64,000 nucleotides of DNA from Megalopta genalis (Eukaryota > Arthropoda > Insecta > Hymenoptera > Halictidae). The first letter of the stretch is position 1. Each line of letters starts with the position of its first letter. Shown here piece after piece: positions 47,400-59,079 of the stretch. Where the stretch lies: the NCBI RefSeq assembly GCF_051020955.1, contig NC_135021.1, positions 11,575,962 to 11,639,961 of the forward strand. Direction: 5' to 3'. The notes under the pieces were generated by a model. That model was not told where the DNA came from, ran no database searches, and was given only the letters and a program-made list of their open reading frames with translations. Both the position numbers and the translations under genes were made by a program.

Positions 47400-48850
47400 G
47401 AGTTACCGATTGCCTTATGTATTTTATATAACTATATATAGCTATTGATCGCATTTTCACGAATGATAAACACATACGGACACTGTGCAAACCAGCGGGA
47501 CGTTTCGCTCGCAACGAACGAGATCTAGTAGTACCTGGATCGCGTAAAACGCCTAACCACAAGAAGGAACGGAGGACAAAATATTCAACGCCGGGATATG
47601 GTAACGGTACCTTTCTGAAGCGGCGATGTATCGGGGTTGAAGGATGTTCGATGAGATCCGGAAATGATATCCTCGGCAGTGAAAGACCGCGCGTACGATG
47701 CGTTTCCGTGCGCGACCGATAATAACGCGACGGACAACCGCGTCATGAAAAATCTCCATTGGAAGAACAATCGAGCACGCGGCGGCCAGTGCGATTCAGT
47801 TGTCGCTGGTACAAGGAGTGAGATCTACGTGACGCAGAAGTCAATAGGGAAGAATTATTTAAGTAGCATCGTGCGGTTGGGTGGACTTGGAAAGGGGTCT
47901 TGCGCGTCGGATTAGGTACAGGAAGTGCTAGCCGCGATGGAACACGATCCCCGAGGAAATCATTTCAATCAATCACTCTGCCATCCCGTGATATCTCCTT
48001 CTCTTAATCATTCTGTTTTTCTATTCGATCGATTCGTCTTGCTCGCATTGCCACGGTGGTTCACGAAACTGTCACATATAGAGAGAATTTTCTGGTTCAT
48101 ATCAGATCTCTTCCGAATCTTTTTTCTGACATCGGAAAACGACCTACGGTATGCTAAAAAAGCAACTAGAATTTGTAAACAAAACACTAATTATTCATTC
48201 GTTCATCAAAATTGAGGCAATTATTCTGAAGTTTGGACTCCACTTCGGTATTAATCATTTTTGGATATGCGGTGGGACGCACAATTTCGAGTAACTTTTT
48301 CCTTTGGAGGGTATTATGGAGGTCTTCTCTCTTAGTTTTCAAGACGTTTGTGAAAAATTGTAACGACGTTCCGAGTACTGTTTTCACATAATGTATGCCG
48401 GTCCCATTTATTATAGAAATAATGACGATGCTCTAGTTGGATGCAATCGGAACAAAATATGATTCGGTGAAAGACGAGCCTGGTAAGGTTTCCATGCAGT
48501 GATATGCAAAAGTGAGGACACACCGTTTATAATGCAATAACATGTTTCAAATTGAATCGTCTGATTTGAATTTTTATTCAGATTTCGGACTGATTATTTC
48601 ACAGAATGTAATTTAAACAACGCTTCTAATTTTCGTTACAATCTCAAATGAAGCAGTTGATAAACGTATCTTTCTTTTCTTTGTTATCCTATCGAATAAT
48701 TTCTGTATATATTTTCTTACCCGCTTTTAGTAAACTAATTAGTCTGAAATCTAAAAAAATTGATATCATTTGATTCAATTTTAAAGAGATTATTGCGTTC
48801 TAAATGGTTATTTAACTTTAAATTTTATTTTAAATTTAAATTTAAATATA
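47400..48850. other. Intergenic DNA, CpG-rich at 47460-48060
   Basis: Unassigned open frames occur on both strands in the CpG-rich part. At 48497-48560 a CAGTGATATGCAAAAGTGAG block followed by TTATAATGCAATAAC looks like another diverged end of the 49.5 kb MITE family. Confidence 0.35.
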
Positions 48851-48855
48851 ATTTT

Positions 48856-49366
48856 GACCCACTCCAAAAATATTAGAATACTTACAGAAAATTAGAGAAA
48901 TGTTGCAATTTTTTAAAATTTATTTCAGAGTTAATTGTATTAAACTATAACAAGTATATAAATATATTTCACGTTGTAATAAAAATGACGTCAATTTTAT
49001 AAAACGAAATTAAATTTTCTTTTCGTCGATATGTCCATCGCGTTTTTTAATTACTTCTTGGACTAATCTCGGCATCCGTTTGATCAGTTTTTCTACATAT
49101 GCTCAACGTGATAAGAAAACATATTAGGAATCGATGCGTGCCGTACCGTGCGAAGAGTATGAAATGTATCCTGTAGTCGACTTCAATGAACAAAATGCAA
49201 TAAACGGGTAAACGAATTGCATAAGTGATAAACACTTGTAGTTTAATATGTGCTGTCGACAATATGATGCCATATTGCAAACTTGCAGACATTACCTAAA
49301 CTGAATGAAATATTACAATTTATATAAAAAATAAGCAGATGCCCTAATATTTTTTGTGGAGGATGT
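48856..49366 (-). mobile_element. Decayed Tc1-type element, about 510 bp
   Basis: The imperfect inverted ends are GACCCACTCCAAAAATATTA (left) and, read inward from the right, ACATCCTCCACAAAAAATAT. Between them, on the - strand, lies the C-terminus of a Tc1-type transposase. The rest of the transposase is deleted or unreadable. Confidence 0.7.
49010..49102 (-). pseudogene. Tc1-type transposase C-terminal remnant
   Basis: The - strand reads VEKLIKRMPRLVQEVIKKRD followed by GHIDEKKI and a stop. The pattern L(I/V)xxMPRRxxxVIxxxGGxT is the conserved C-terminal helix of Tc1 transposases. Only about 30 codons survive; the catalytic DDE region is not recognisable upstream. Confidence 0.8.
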
Positions 49367-49472
49367 ACAATTCAATTCATGCTGACGTAAATATTGAAGT
49401 GCATCAGTTAATTTTATAAAGCTGGCAAGTGATCACAAGCACGTGGGTGGAAACAGCAAAGTAAGGAATATA

Positions 49473-50164
49473 CAATGGGCCACAAGTGTTCGTATACCTT
49501 CTAAAATGCAATAACTTTTTTAAAACCGGACTGAGTGACATGAATTTTTTTTAGGTGATAGAGGGATTAGTCTATTAGACGATAACTAAAATGCCTTTTT
49601 TAAATTTTGCTATTATTTGGAATAACAAAAAAATAAAATAAAAAAACTCTCGTTCTTTAACTTTTTTATCTGAGCCTATAATAAAAATTTAAAAAATGCC
49701 TCTTGTAGATTTCGGTAGCTTATATGCGTGTTGAAAATTTGATCGAAATCGGTTAACCCGGAATCGAGCTACAGGCGTTGAAAGATTTAAAAAACTGCAG
49801 ATTTCTTCCAGTTTTTGGTCAAAATCGTGATAAAACTGCGATTTTTGCCATCTTTAATTTGTTATAATTCGTAATAACCTCATCCGACTTCGATAAAATT
49901 TTCAGCACGCATATAAGTTACCGAGATCTACGAGATGCATTTTTTATATTTTTGTTATCGGCTCAGATAAAAAAGTTAAAAAAGACGAGAGTTTTTTATT
50001 TTCTTTTGTCATTCCAAGTAATAGCAAAATTAAAAAAAGGCATTTTAGTCAACGTCTAGTGGACTAGTCCTACTCTTATCTAAAAGAAATTCAGGTCACT
50101 TAGTCCAGTTTTAAAAAAAGTTATTGCATTTTAAAAGGTGTACGAACACTTTTGTGGGCCTCTG
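49473..50164. mobile_element. 692 bp palindromic TA-flanked MITE
   Basis: The left end is TA then CAATGGGCCACAAGTGTTCG, and the right end read inward is CAGAGGCCCACAAAAGTGTT after TA. The arms mirror each other for over 300 bp, through ATGCAATAACTTTTTTAAAA, GTCTATTAGACG, TTAACTTTTTTATCTGAGCC and the GATTTCGGTAGCTTATATGC / GCATATAAGTTACCGAGATC pair. The whole element can fold into one imperfect hairpin. It encodes nothing. Confidence 0.9.
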
Positions 50165-50169
50165 TATAT

Positions 50170-53100
50170 ATTTGCAGTCAATAAACGATTTCAGGGCATT
50201 CCATTGATTAGTTGCTTGTGTGTTGCAGTTCAGCAACTAATCAGCTCTCTGCTTGCTCAGCAAATACATAAATTATTTGCTCATCATAGTAATTCGATTT
50301 CTCTTGGTCGCATTTCCTTATTATATCGGAATTATTTGCGCTGGTCGCGCGATTTAGCAACATCCAATTTGCAAGTGTATCCAGGATTCCCAGAGCGCGC
50401 ACGGTTTCGAACTAAAATTTCCCATCGATACCATTGCACGTAGAAAGGCGGATAGAATGGTATAATAAATGAGCGTCACAATTATTGCGCTCGTGAATCA
50501 CGGTGCACGTGCACTTTAACGACGTCGCTGTTATTCGCCGGCATGCCGGCTACGACACAGTTCTCTCTGTCTATTCCTAAAATGGTTTAAGCAGAGGAGA
50601 CGTAAAAAGCCAAGGACAGGTTGCAGCGACTGTCTCTGATTTTATAGCTTCAGTTTGAATAAAAGAACTCTCGCTCCGCTTGGTCAAATGGAGTAGTTTA
50701 GTGTCGCGATACCGCACGGTAGGTTTACCTTTTCACGATCGCATTTCAGTATTCTGAACCGTTAGCTGGGTCAAGAAATTCTTTCTTAATTCCGTTCGCG
50801 TTGTTGACAATTTCATGGTAATCTATGTTCTCGGCGGTTTGTCTGCCGCGTTTTAATAATATTTTTGCCAATGCAGTCAAATGACACCTTCTAAAATGCT
50901 AATTTAAAATAATTTTTATAATGGGAGTGATAAGACACTTTTGAAAATTTTGAGTAAACATTATTTCTACCAAAGGACGCCAAAAGATGCGTCCTAAACT
51001 CTTGAGTTGACACAATTTTGATCAAATTGATCAAAAACACCTTTTAAAACGTTAATTTAACAGTATTTTCTAAAATTGTTCACCTTTCGCCAGTTGACTT
51101 GTCAAATTAGAAAATTGGAAAATTAATTTAGTAAGAATAAGTATATACAAGGTATATACCTTATAATATATACATAATATATGTATACCTTATAAGGTAT
51201 TAAAAGCTTAAAGGTTTGCTTAAGGGAGGTTCATTTTTTATCCATGTAAGAAAAAGTGTTATAAATATTGTTGTTTCTGTTCGAGGTATATTTATGTATG
51301 CAATATTGTTAAATAATACATATATATATATATATATATATATAATAAGTACCTAATACTTATTGATGTAAAAATTAAATATGAGATTAAAGGACATTTT
51401 TAGAACAAAAATACGTGTTTAAAATTCTGTGATCCTGTGAATTTCTTGACTCTCCCTTAGGCATGTTAACGTTGAAATTGATTGAACTGCGAGTTTTTAG
51501 GCGAAATAAACAATTCATGCTATTAGTTTCACAAGAAACAACAGCCGAGTCGAAAATTTGTTCTTTCCTCCGTAATTTTGGTAATTTGAAGATAATATAT
51601 CAGTGTTCTTAAAGTATTTTAATTTGTATGTTACTTCATATTGTACGTACTGATTCTTGTCATAATTTTATAAATTCCGTAATCTACGAATGGCTATAAA
51701 AAACTCAGTTTAATTTTATAAAACGGAGGCTATGCTACAGCAGAAACGATGTGCGTGAACGAAATTCTCTTTTGTGCAAAGAAGTAAATTAACACGTGCA
51801 AGTCAGCAATTAAAAATATATGACCAAAGCTTAATATCTTTACGAGATGCTGATCTAATAGTATTATTGCAGCTATCAACGAAAGAGAGGATTAATCACA
51901 GCCATGGATTTATACTCGATAACATTGACGCGGTGCAAGTAGTCTTTAGTACGTGTTAAGGATAATTAAGAGATAGTTACGCATCGATCTAATAGAAAAT
52001 CCAGAAGCGTTTATTATGTAATCAAACGCATTAATATCTTCCAGGGGATAAATAAACGACAACCCTTTTTATTACTGTCTAAAATAAATTGATCAGTAGA
52101 GTGTTTTGCCTAAAAAACTGGTCAAAGTGATTTCATTCATTTTATTATGAAAACAAAACTACTTGGGAATAACATAATGCCATTATTTGCTACAATTTTA
52201 TCAAAAATGCACAGGATAAGAAATTTACAAATGAATATATAAATGTTTATAAATGCCATATGTTGGTTTATATTATTTTACTTTAACATAAATTTTCTTT
52301 CTTCGTTAAAATGAGTCTCATTCTGCTTCGAATTCATTTATTTCTGCGTCGTCCGACGTATCTCCATTTTTCTTATATACTTTTTTTAATCTAATTGAAA
52401 ATGTTTAGAAATTCTTGTTGGCGTAAATTAGCAGCTAATTAATTTTGCATCATAAACAGAAAACTGTACTGAGTTTAATGCCATCGAAACAAGCATTGGA
52501 ACTCGCTTGGAAGTATAATAAAATTCTGCATGAATTGTTTGAAATGTAATGCAGTTCATTGAATTAGCGGTAATTTTTAAGCATCGCCAATTTCAAAAAC
52601 ACTGCTAATATAGAACATAATGTTTACCTAAAAGGCCTCTGTAAAAAAAAGTTGGCATGCTTCCTTCGCGACGTATACGAATCATCAATGAATGGTATTG
52701 AGACACTGATTAGCCCCTTGCATCACGACTTCTTTCGCAGCTAAATTAATCAACACTTGTTTGTCACAAATAAATTTCTGCGCGAGGCAGACGATTTACA
52801 TTTAAAGTATGCCAATCTTTACTTCAACGTTTCAATATTAATGACAGAAGGGTAGAATTTAATTTCGACTTGATACACGTGAAAAACATCCACATTTAGT
52901 AGATTAATTAATAACGCTTTGACCGCCACGTCAGCAAAACCTTAAATATTTCATAAATTTAAGGTATTTTATTTAATTAGATCGATTGAAAACTAAATCG
53001 TGTGATTATTACTTTTCAACATCATTACATTTTGCAGAGTCTAATAAAATTAGAGAGATGCAATAGATGAGGATGAACATTAATTTTCAATTACTGTTAA

Positions 53101-53385
53101 GAGATATTGTTAATTCGCAATTAGTGTTAAGACAGAAAAAGTATTATAAAAACGTTTTACAAGGCATCGCTTTACATGAATAAATAAAAGGAAAGAAAAG
53201 ATATTGGAATATTGTTTTCTACACATTCGGCTATTCCAGAAAGCAAACATTTTATATTTTCGCATTATTATTATATATTTATTTATATATTTAAATATAC
53301 ATATTTATATTTTTTAAATCGGCTCTTGGCCAGTTTTTTAGGACAAATACTCCATTATGCGATGGTATATGCAATGACATTTCGT
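50170..53385. other. AT-rich intergenic DNA, no gene seen
   Basis: Includes a TATACCTTATAAGGTAT-rich palindromic patch at 51150-51205 and a (TA)n run at 51319-51344. No exon-like frames. Confidence 0.45.
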
Positions 53386-53389
53386 CAAG

Positions 53390-53542
53390 CTTGAAGGTTG
53401 CACAGAAGCTGAACCATGTGACCTGAGGAATGACCGTGAACTGGGTTGCCATGTAACGTGGAACGATCGAAATGTCTGTGAACTCATTTCGATGCCCACG
53501 GAAAGATCCACGCAGCTGGAACGTGTGTACACTGAGAATGGG
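53390..53542 (+). CDS. Candidate isolated exon, 51 codons, unknown family
   Basis: An open frame with balanced codon use lies between an AG (53388-53389, TTTCGTCAAG) and a consensus donor GTAAGT (53543-53548), phase 0 at both ends. The peptide has four cysteines spaced C-x5-C-x9-C-x9-C, starting LEGCTEAEPCDLRNDRELGC. The GC-x5-PC start recalls ML/NPC2-type lipid-binding domains, but the rest does not fit well. No partner exon was found within reach, and the opposite strand is also open. It may be a chance frame. Confidence 0.22.
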
Positions 53543-53554
53543 GTAAGTCTTGAT

Positions 53555-54240
53555 CAGACGCGAAGGCCAAACGAAATTCTAATGGATCGCGCATCGACAA
53601 TGCGTACCGCGAAAATCTGCGAACGCAGTTGGCGTTTATAAATACCATCGGGAGCGTTTCGTACGTTCGTCACGTTGTCCATGTAAACGAGACCGTTTAG
53701 CGACCATTGAGCGACAAATGCAGCTGATAATCGCGGATCTCCTTCGCCCAGCAGGCTCGTTTCGTTCGAAAGGCCGCAGTGCACGTGCAGAGGAGAGTCA
53801 ACGCACCGATGAATAATAGCGACACTCGGGCCCGCTGCACGTGAACGCTTATAAATTTCAGGCACTTAGCAACCCCAATTAGACCGTAGTAGACGCGCGC
53901 GGACAGTTTCCAGCAAAGAATCACGGTTGAACTGCGAACCGTATTCGCGAATCGCGTGTCTCCCTTTCTAAATCCGTCATCCGCTTGCAATGCGTGGAAT
54001 GGTGCGAACACGTCATTTTAATCTGCACCCGCGGAACAATGAAACTGATGTCGCCGACGACCAACGTCGTAGACTTAAGTGAAAGACGTTAACCCCTCGC
54101 CACGACACTTCTTTCGCAATTCCGTTCACCCGGAGCTGGTCCAGCGCTCTAATATTTCATTAGGGCCGCGAGGAATTCTCCACTCTGCTACAGTAACATA
54201 AAACGCTATATTTTCTTCACTTTTCCTCGAACCGCATTTT
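53555..54240. other. CpG-rich intergenic DNA
   Basis: Two - strand frames (53554-53865 and 53697-54011) overlap in different frames. One includes a hydrophobic stretch, VSLLFIGALTLLCTCTAA, that could pass as a signal peptide. No family is recognisable and the two cannot both be real. Confidence 0.3.
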
Positions 54241-54273
54241 TAACTCGCTGACATTGAAATTTCTCATCTTAAA

Positions 54274-55306
54274 AGCATACTTTGTTAGTCACCATCCCAC
54301 AGCAGTTCTTCCGAATTAAACTGCGGTTTTTATGCTTTTATGTCGCAAAATGCTATTCAAGGGGGTAGTCTAATGTGAAACTTCGAAAAAATCAGTAGTC
54401 AATTTTGTAGTCTAGTTATTACAAAAGATCAGATCTAAAAATATTTCTTTCCTATTATAATCCAAATATGTATGTCATAATCTAATAAACATCAAATTAA
54501 TTTCGAATATTTTTTAAACATTTTAAGAGCAATGCATTTATGCGGGTTTCATTTAACGTGTCCACATTAATATCTTCTAACGAATGTATCATTTGAAATG
54601 AATTCGGAAATTGAACGTTTTATGCGAGAAATCGTTAGATATAGTTAATACAGTTTGAGGAATTGCACTCCATTGCATTCATGTTGTATAACAAAAAATT
54701 CAAGAATACACATAAGAGGAATTTAAGCATACTTTGTTAGCCACCATCCCACAGCAGTTCTTCCGAATTAAACTGCGGTTTTTATGCTTTTATGTCGCAA
54801 GATGCTATTCAAGGGGGTAGTCTAATGTGAAACTTTGAAAAAATCAGTAGTCAATTTTGTAGTCTAGTTATTACAAAAGATCAGATCTAAAAATATTTCT
54901 TTCCTATTATAATCCAACTATGTATGTCATAATCTAATAAACAGCAAATTAATTTCGAATATTTTTTAAACATTTTAAGAGCAATGCATTTATGCGGGTT
55001 TCATTTTACGTGTCCACATTAATATCTTCTAACGAATGTATCATTTGAAATGAATTCGGAAATTCAACGTTTTATGCGAGAAATCATTAGATATAGTTAA
55101 TACAGTTTGAGGAATTGCACTCCATTGTATTCATGTTGTACAACAAAAAATTCAAGAATACACATAAGAGGAATTTTAGCATACTTTGTTAGCCACCATC
55201 CCACAGCAGTTCTTCCGAATTAAACCGCGGTTTTTATGCTTTTATGTCGCAAGATGCTATTCAAGGGGGTAGTCTAACGTGAAACTTCGAAAAAGTCAGT
55301 AGTCAA
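54274..55306 (+). repeat. 452 bp tandem repeat, about 2.3 units
   Basis: Units start AGCATACTTTGTTAG at 54274, 54726 and 55178, exactly 452 bp apart. The third stops after about 129 bp at GTCAGTAGTCAA. Units differ by only a few substitutions. Each contains TGTAGTCTAGTTATTAC, the tail of the dispersed module, at the junction between its first 127 bp and the 325 bp found alone at 46383-46707. No open frame spans it. Confidence 0.96.
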
Positions 55307-55309
55307 ATT

Positions 55310-57450
55310 TCAAAATGTCATCAGTTTTTTTAATTAATTGTTATCTTGTTCTAGTAGCTATTATAGCCAAACTCGTACCAGTTAAGAACCTCCGCGGTTT
55401 TTCGTTTCAGATGGAAAATTATGTTCCAAAGTAGTCAGTGCCATCAATTTTAACTTTTCCCAACTCAAACATTTTGCAAATGTGACTGCAAACGGCGTTA
55501 TAGTTCCTTCGCAAAAGAGTTACGCAGAAAACTAAACGAAAACGCAAATTACACTAAAACAACTCTTTAAAACAGTAGAAAATTGAAGACCAATAATACA
55601 TTTTGTTCCGAAACTTTTAACATTATCAAACAAACATAGACACTTCTATTTCACTTCTGTCTCTTGCAATCGATACAGATAATTTTTATTTTGCATCATG
55701 TTCGAGAGTCTATTTTTAATATCTCACAAGCTTGGTAAGATATCCGAAATGAGCTTTAATATTTTTATTTTATACTTTACTTTAATATTTGTATTTTACG
55801 TTACAATGTTGAACTATAAACTTTGGTTCAGCTATTGGTTGATCTGTTCAGTGAATGAACACATAAGCTGCATGTACGTTAAAATGATCGTTGTTTCATC
55901 TCTTGAATGATATTATTATTATTATGAATGAACGACCTTAAATGATATTATATTAAGTGGCCTCTTTTACTACTAATTGTAAGTTTATACATCCCAGAAC
56001 ACATTTTTCGAGAGTTATGTATAGCTTCTTTTTAAAATTGGAAAATAGGATTGGAATATAAGGTAAATTAATAATATAAATTGGAATGTAAGATTTAGTG
56101 AAAAATATGCTAAACGCGGAGCGAATGAATACTTAATCAAATCGAAGAATTTTTACAGAATGACAGGTGTATAATTGAATTACTGTATAAATGTTAATAT
56201 GAATAGGTTATGACGAACGTTACTTTTTCACATGAAACGTTCATTCCCCGACAGGCGTTCACTCATTGGACAAATCACCCTATCATGACCATACCTTAGC
56301 AATTGTTTGTCGAAAACGTCTACATTTACTTTATTAACACTTTAATAGCCGCTCACAGAACATGTGTATGATGCTGTAATAACTATGTAAGTGATTGCTT
56401 TAATAATTATCATACAAAGTAAAAATATTGAATTTGTTGTTATTGTTTTTTGTTTGTTTTAGGTGTATGTTCGCACATGTTGAATTATTTCATGAATTTA
56501 CATAAATATTGTCGGCCCCTGGCGACGTTTGACTACGTAGACGTGCGGCCATTAAAATGTTAATAACTCTATGACTAAATTTTGTAATTGTTTCTTCCAT
56601 GGTACCTTTTACACTCCTATATCATAATACCATGACCTTCCACTTATCGCACTTGAACTACAGATTCCTCTTTCCTCAAACCATGAAGGTAATCATTTAA
56701 ATTATTAAACTTTCTCATCGGAAAAGGTCACACATTTCCGTTCTTCAAACGCGCGAGTTCGTTGATCTACGAAGCCTAACAGCATTTGTATGTGGCGACT
56801 GGTTATTAGCGTTTTCTAAAAATGAGTAGCAGCTTTCCAAATGGGGTCCGTACTCTGTATTATTTGCTGAACTGTTCTAAGATTTGTTTTCCACTTCAAT
56901 TTCTACTGTTATCTGCCGTGCTATCAGTGCAGAAATCAATGAATACGTAAAGAATGCTCCTTTTTCTTGCAAGATTGTTGTTTTACGATGATCGACCGCA
57001 TTTTTAAAAATGAAATTCACCTTATATTTTAAATATTTACATTCAACGCAATCGTCAACTCCTTCCTAATATCTTGGAAATTTTTATCAGCGAATAGTAA
57101 TTGTTCTTTAAATTGTATTAATCACGTTCAATTTACGTCACCTTACTTTATCACTCTTGGATAGAAAAAAATAACAATAACAGTAGAACGAGTTCACTAT
57201 TTCAAGCAAAGTTCTTCTTCCATAATGTTCAATTTGCTTACTTAACAAAGATTGAACTATATGACAATAGCTTCATCGTGGTTAATATTTATTTATAATA
57301 TGATATCTTACCCTATCATGATCATATCTTAACAGTTGTTCGTCGATAACTAAATTTTGTAATTGTTTGTCCACGGGACCTTATGCAGTCCTATTTATTT
57401 TTATTATAGTATCTGTTCTTATTTCTCTATATAATATCTATTATTTCTAA
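55310..57450. other. AT-rich intergenic DNA with a diverged duplication
   Basis: A dispersed-module copy lies at 55660-55705. 57309-57395 combines two stretches found separately at about 56275-56318 (ACCCTATCATGACCATACCT) and 56570-56613 (CTAAATTTTGTAATTGTTT), so it is a partial duplicate lacking the DNA between them. No gene seen. Confidence 0.45.
55660..55705 (+). repeat. Dispersed module copy
   Basis: CTCTTGCAATCGATACAGAT followed by AATTTTTATTTTGCATCATG matches the module core. Confidence 0.55.
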
Positions 57451-57640
57451 TATATATATATGTATATATAAGAATATATAATATTCTTATTATATTATAT
57501 AATATCTATTATTATTATATTAAAAATAAATAGATATTATATATATATATATATATATATAATATCTATTAATTTAATAATATCTATTTATTTTTAATAT
57601 AATATCTATTCTTATTTCTCTATAGAGAGAATATTAGATA
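57440..57640. repeat. AT-rich palindromic microsatellite
   Basis: TATATA and AATATCTATT words. TAAAAATAAATAGATATTAT and its reverse complement (ending TCTATTTATTTTTA) flank an inner (TA)n run, giving a hairpin. Confidence 0.85.
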
Positions 57641-57644
57641 AATT

Positions 57645-58860
57645 GATACTTTACGTCGGCCTTGTAGCCTGAAAATCATCGCAATGTATGACACTAAGAT
57701 AGAATTAACAATAATATAGTACAAAAATATTCCTCATTTTAAGGAAATCATTGATATTCCAGCATAAGTCCATCTCGAATGAGAATCTATTGAAACTCTC
57801 TAATCCAACATTAGTTTTCATACAGTAAGTGAATACAAACTACAGACAACAATTGAAGATATACAATGATAAAACAAGTGTTCATAAGCATCGTCAAAGT
57901 TCTCCAGGAAAGGTATTACATATTTTTATGAAATACTTTTATGAAGATCTACGGAGATATACAGTACAGACTCTGAGGAATCTCAAGACTTTTTAACGAT
58001 CATGTTTTAAGCCTACCGGATTCCGGTCAGGACCCCTGGGCTCTTCGAGGTCGATCGAGACCAAAGCCCCCCGAAAAATGAGGATCTTTTGCTCCTGTTT
58101 CAATCCATTTATCGATGTCAACGAATATTGAATGGTAAATTATAATCGCAATTTTCTTCGTTATTTTATTTCCAACATCAACTCTTAAAGGATCAAGCTT
58201 TGAAACAAAAGAATTTAAACAAAATTAGGAGGTGATTCCGAAAACACACTATATTAAAATATACGAACATTATTAGAATAAAGTCTTACAGTTTTAGAGA
58301 GAAAAGTTCGCGAATGTTACATGAACATTCCAGCCCTTTAAGTCAGTATAATCCCTTAACTCTTAAGTGATCTTACAAGTGAATCATAAAAATAAGAACA
58401 GCTCATCAACTTTGTTTAATGTTAATTCATACCAAATTAACAAACAAAAATAATGTTCACTTTACGAAATTACAATTGTTGTGACGCAAGAGAGCATTAT
58501 CTGAATATTTTTAATAATTACTTTTATACCCACTAAATAATTGTTGAGGGTGCACAAAACCGCAGAAGTCCAAATTACAACTTCAGGATTAAAAGTAAAT
58601 AACATTTCCGATCTTGTGCCACTTGTTATGGGTCACTAATTTTTCAATTTACGATTATTCATATCGTAAAGATACATTTATGAGTTATTTATTCAATTTA
58701 TGTTACTTACGGCAAATGTTACAATAATACTTCCTAAAAATCAGAATAAATGTCTTACTGTGACTTTTATAAACTAATATAAAACAGCTGTTTTTTGTGA
58801 TCCGTAAATCCAGTGTTAAGCGTATCGGACAAGTTTGTCCTATTTTCGCTTCATTTTTGA
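57645..58860. other. AT-rich intergenic DNA, no gene seen
   Basis: A short GC-rich patch at 58010-58080 contains GGTCGATCGAGACC (palindromic). No frames of note. Confidence 0.4.
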
Positions 58861-58865
58861 GAATG

Positions 58866-59070
58866 CAGTAAATTCTCCCCAATTGACGCTCAGATTGTGC
58901 ACAAAAATGGACATTTAAGGGAAGAGGGGAGTTATGAGGAGAGTCCTGCGGCTCGTTTTTATAGTTACGGATTGCCAACAACTATAAAAACGAGCCGCAA
59001 GGCTCGAGTAAATTGTGTTTCCTCTTCTCAAATTCTCCATTTTTTGTGCACAATTAGGGAGAATTTACTG
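58866..59070. mobile_element. Hairpin MITE family, copy B
   Basis: It begins CAGTAAATTCTCCCCAATTG and ends TTAGGGAGAATTTACTG before TA. The central hairpin CGGCTCGTTTTTATAGTT..AACTATAAAAACGAGCCG has an 18 bp perfect stem. The base pair before the left end is TG rather than TA. Confidence 0.88.
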
Positions 59071-59079
59071 TACACTGTA

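Noticed and set aside
53554..54011. - strand frames with a signal-peptide-like stretch
   Set aside because: Two overlapping frames with no continuation or splice partner. The hydrophobic run alone is not enough.
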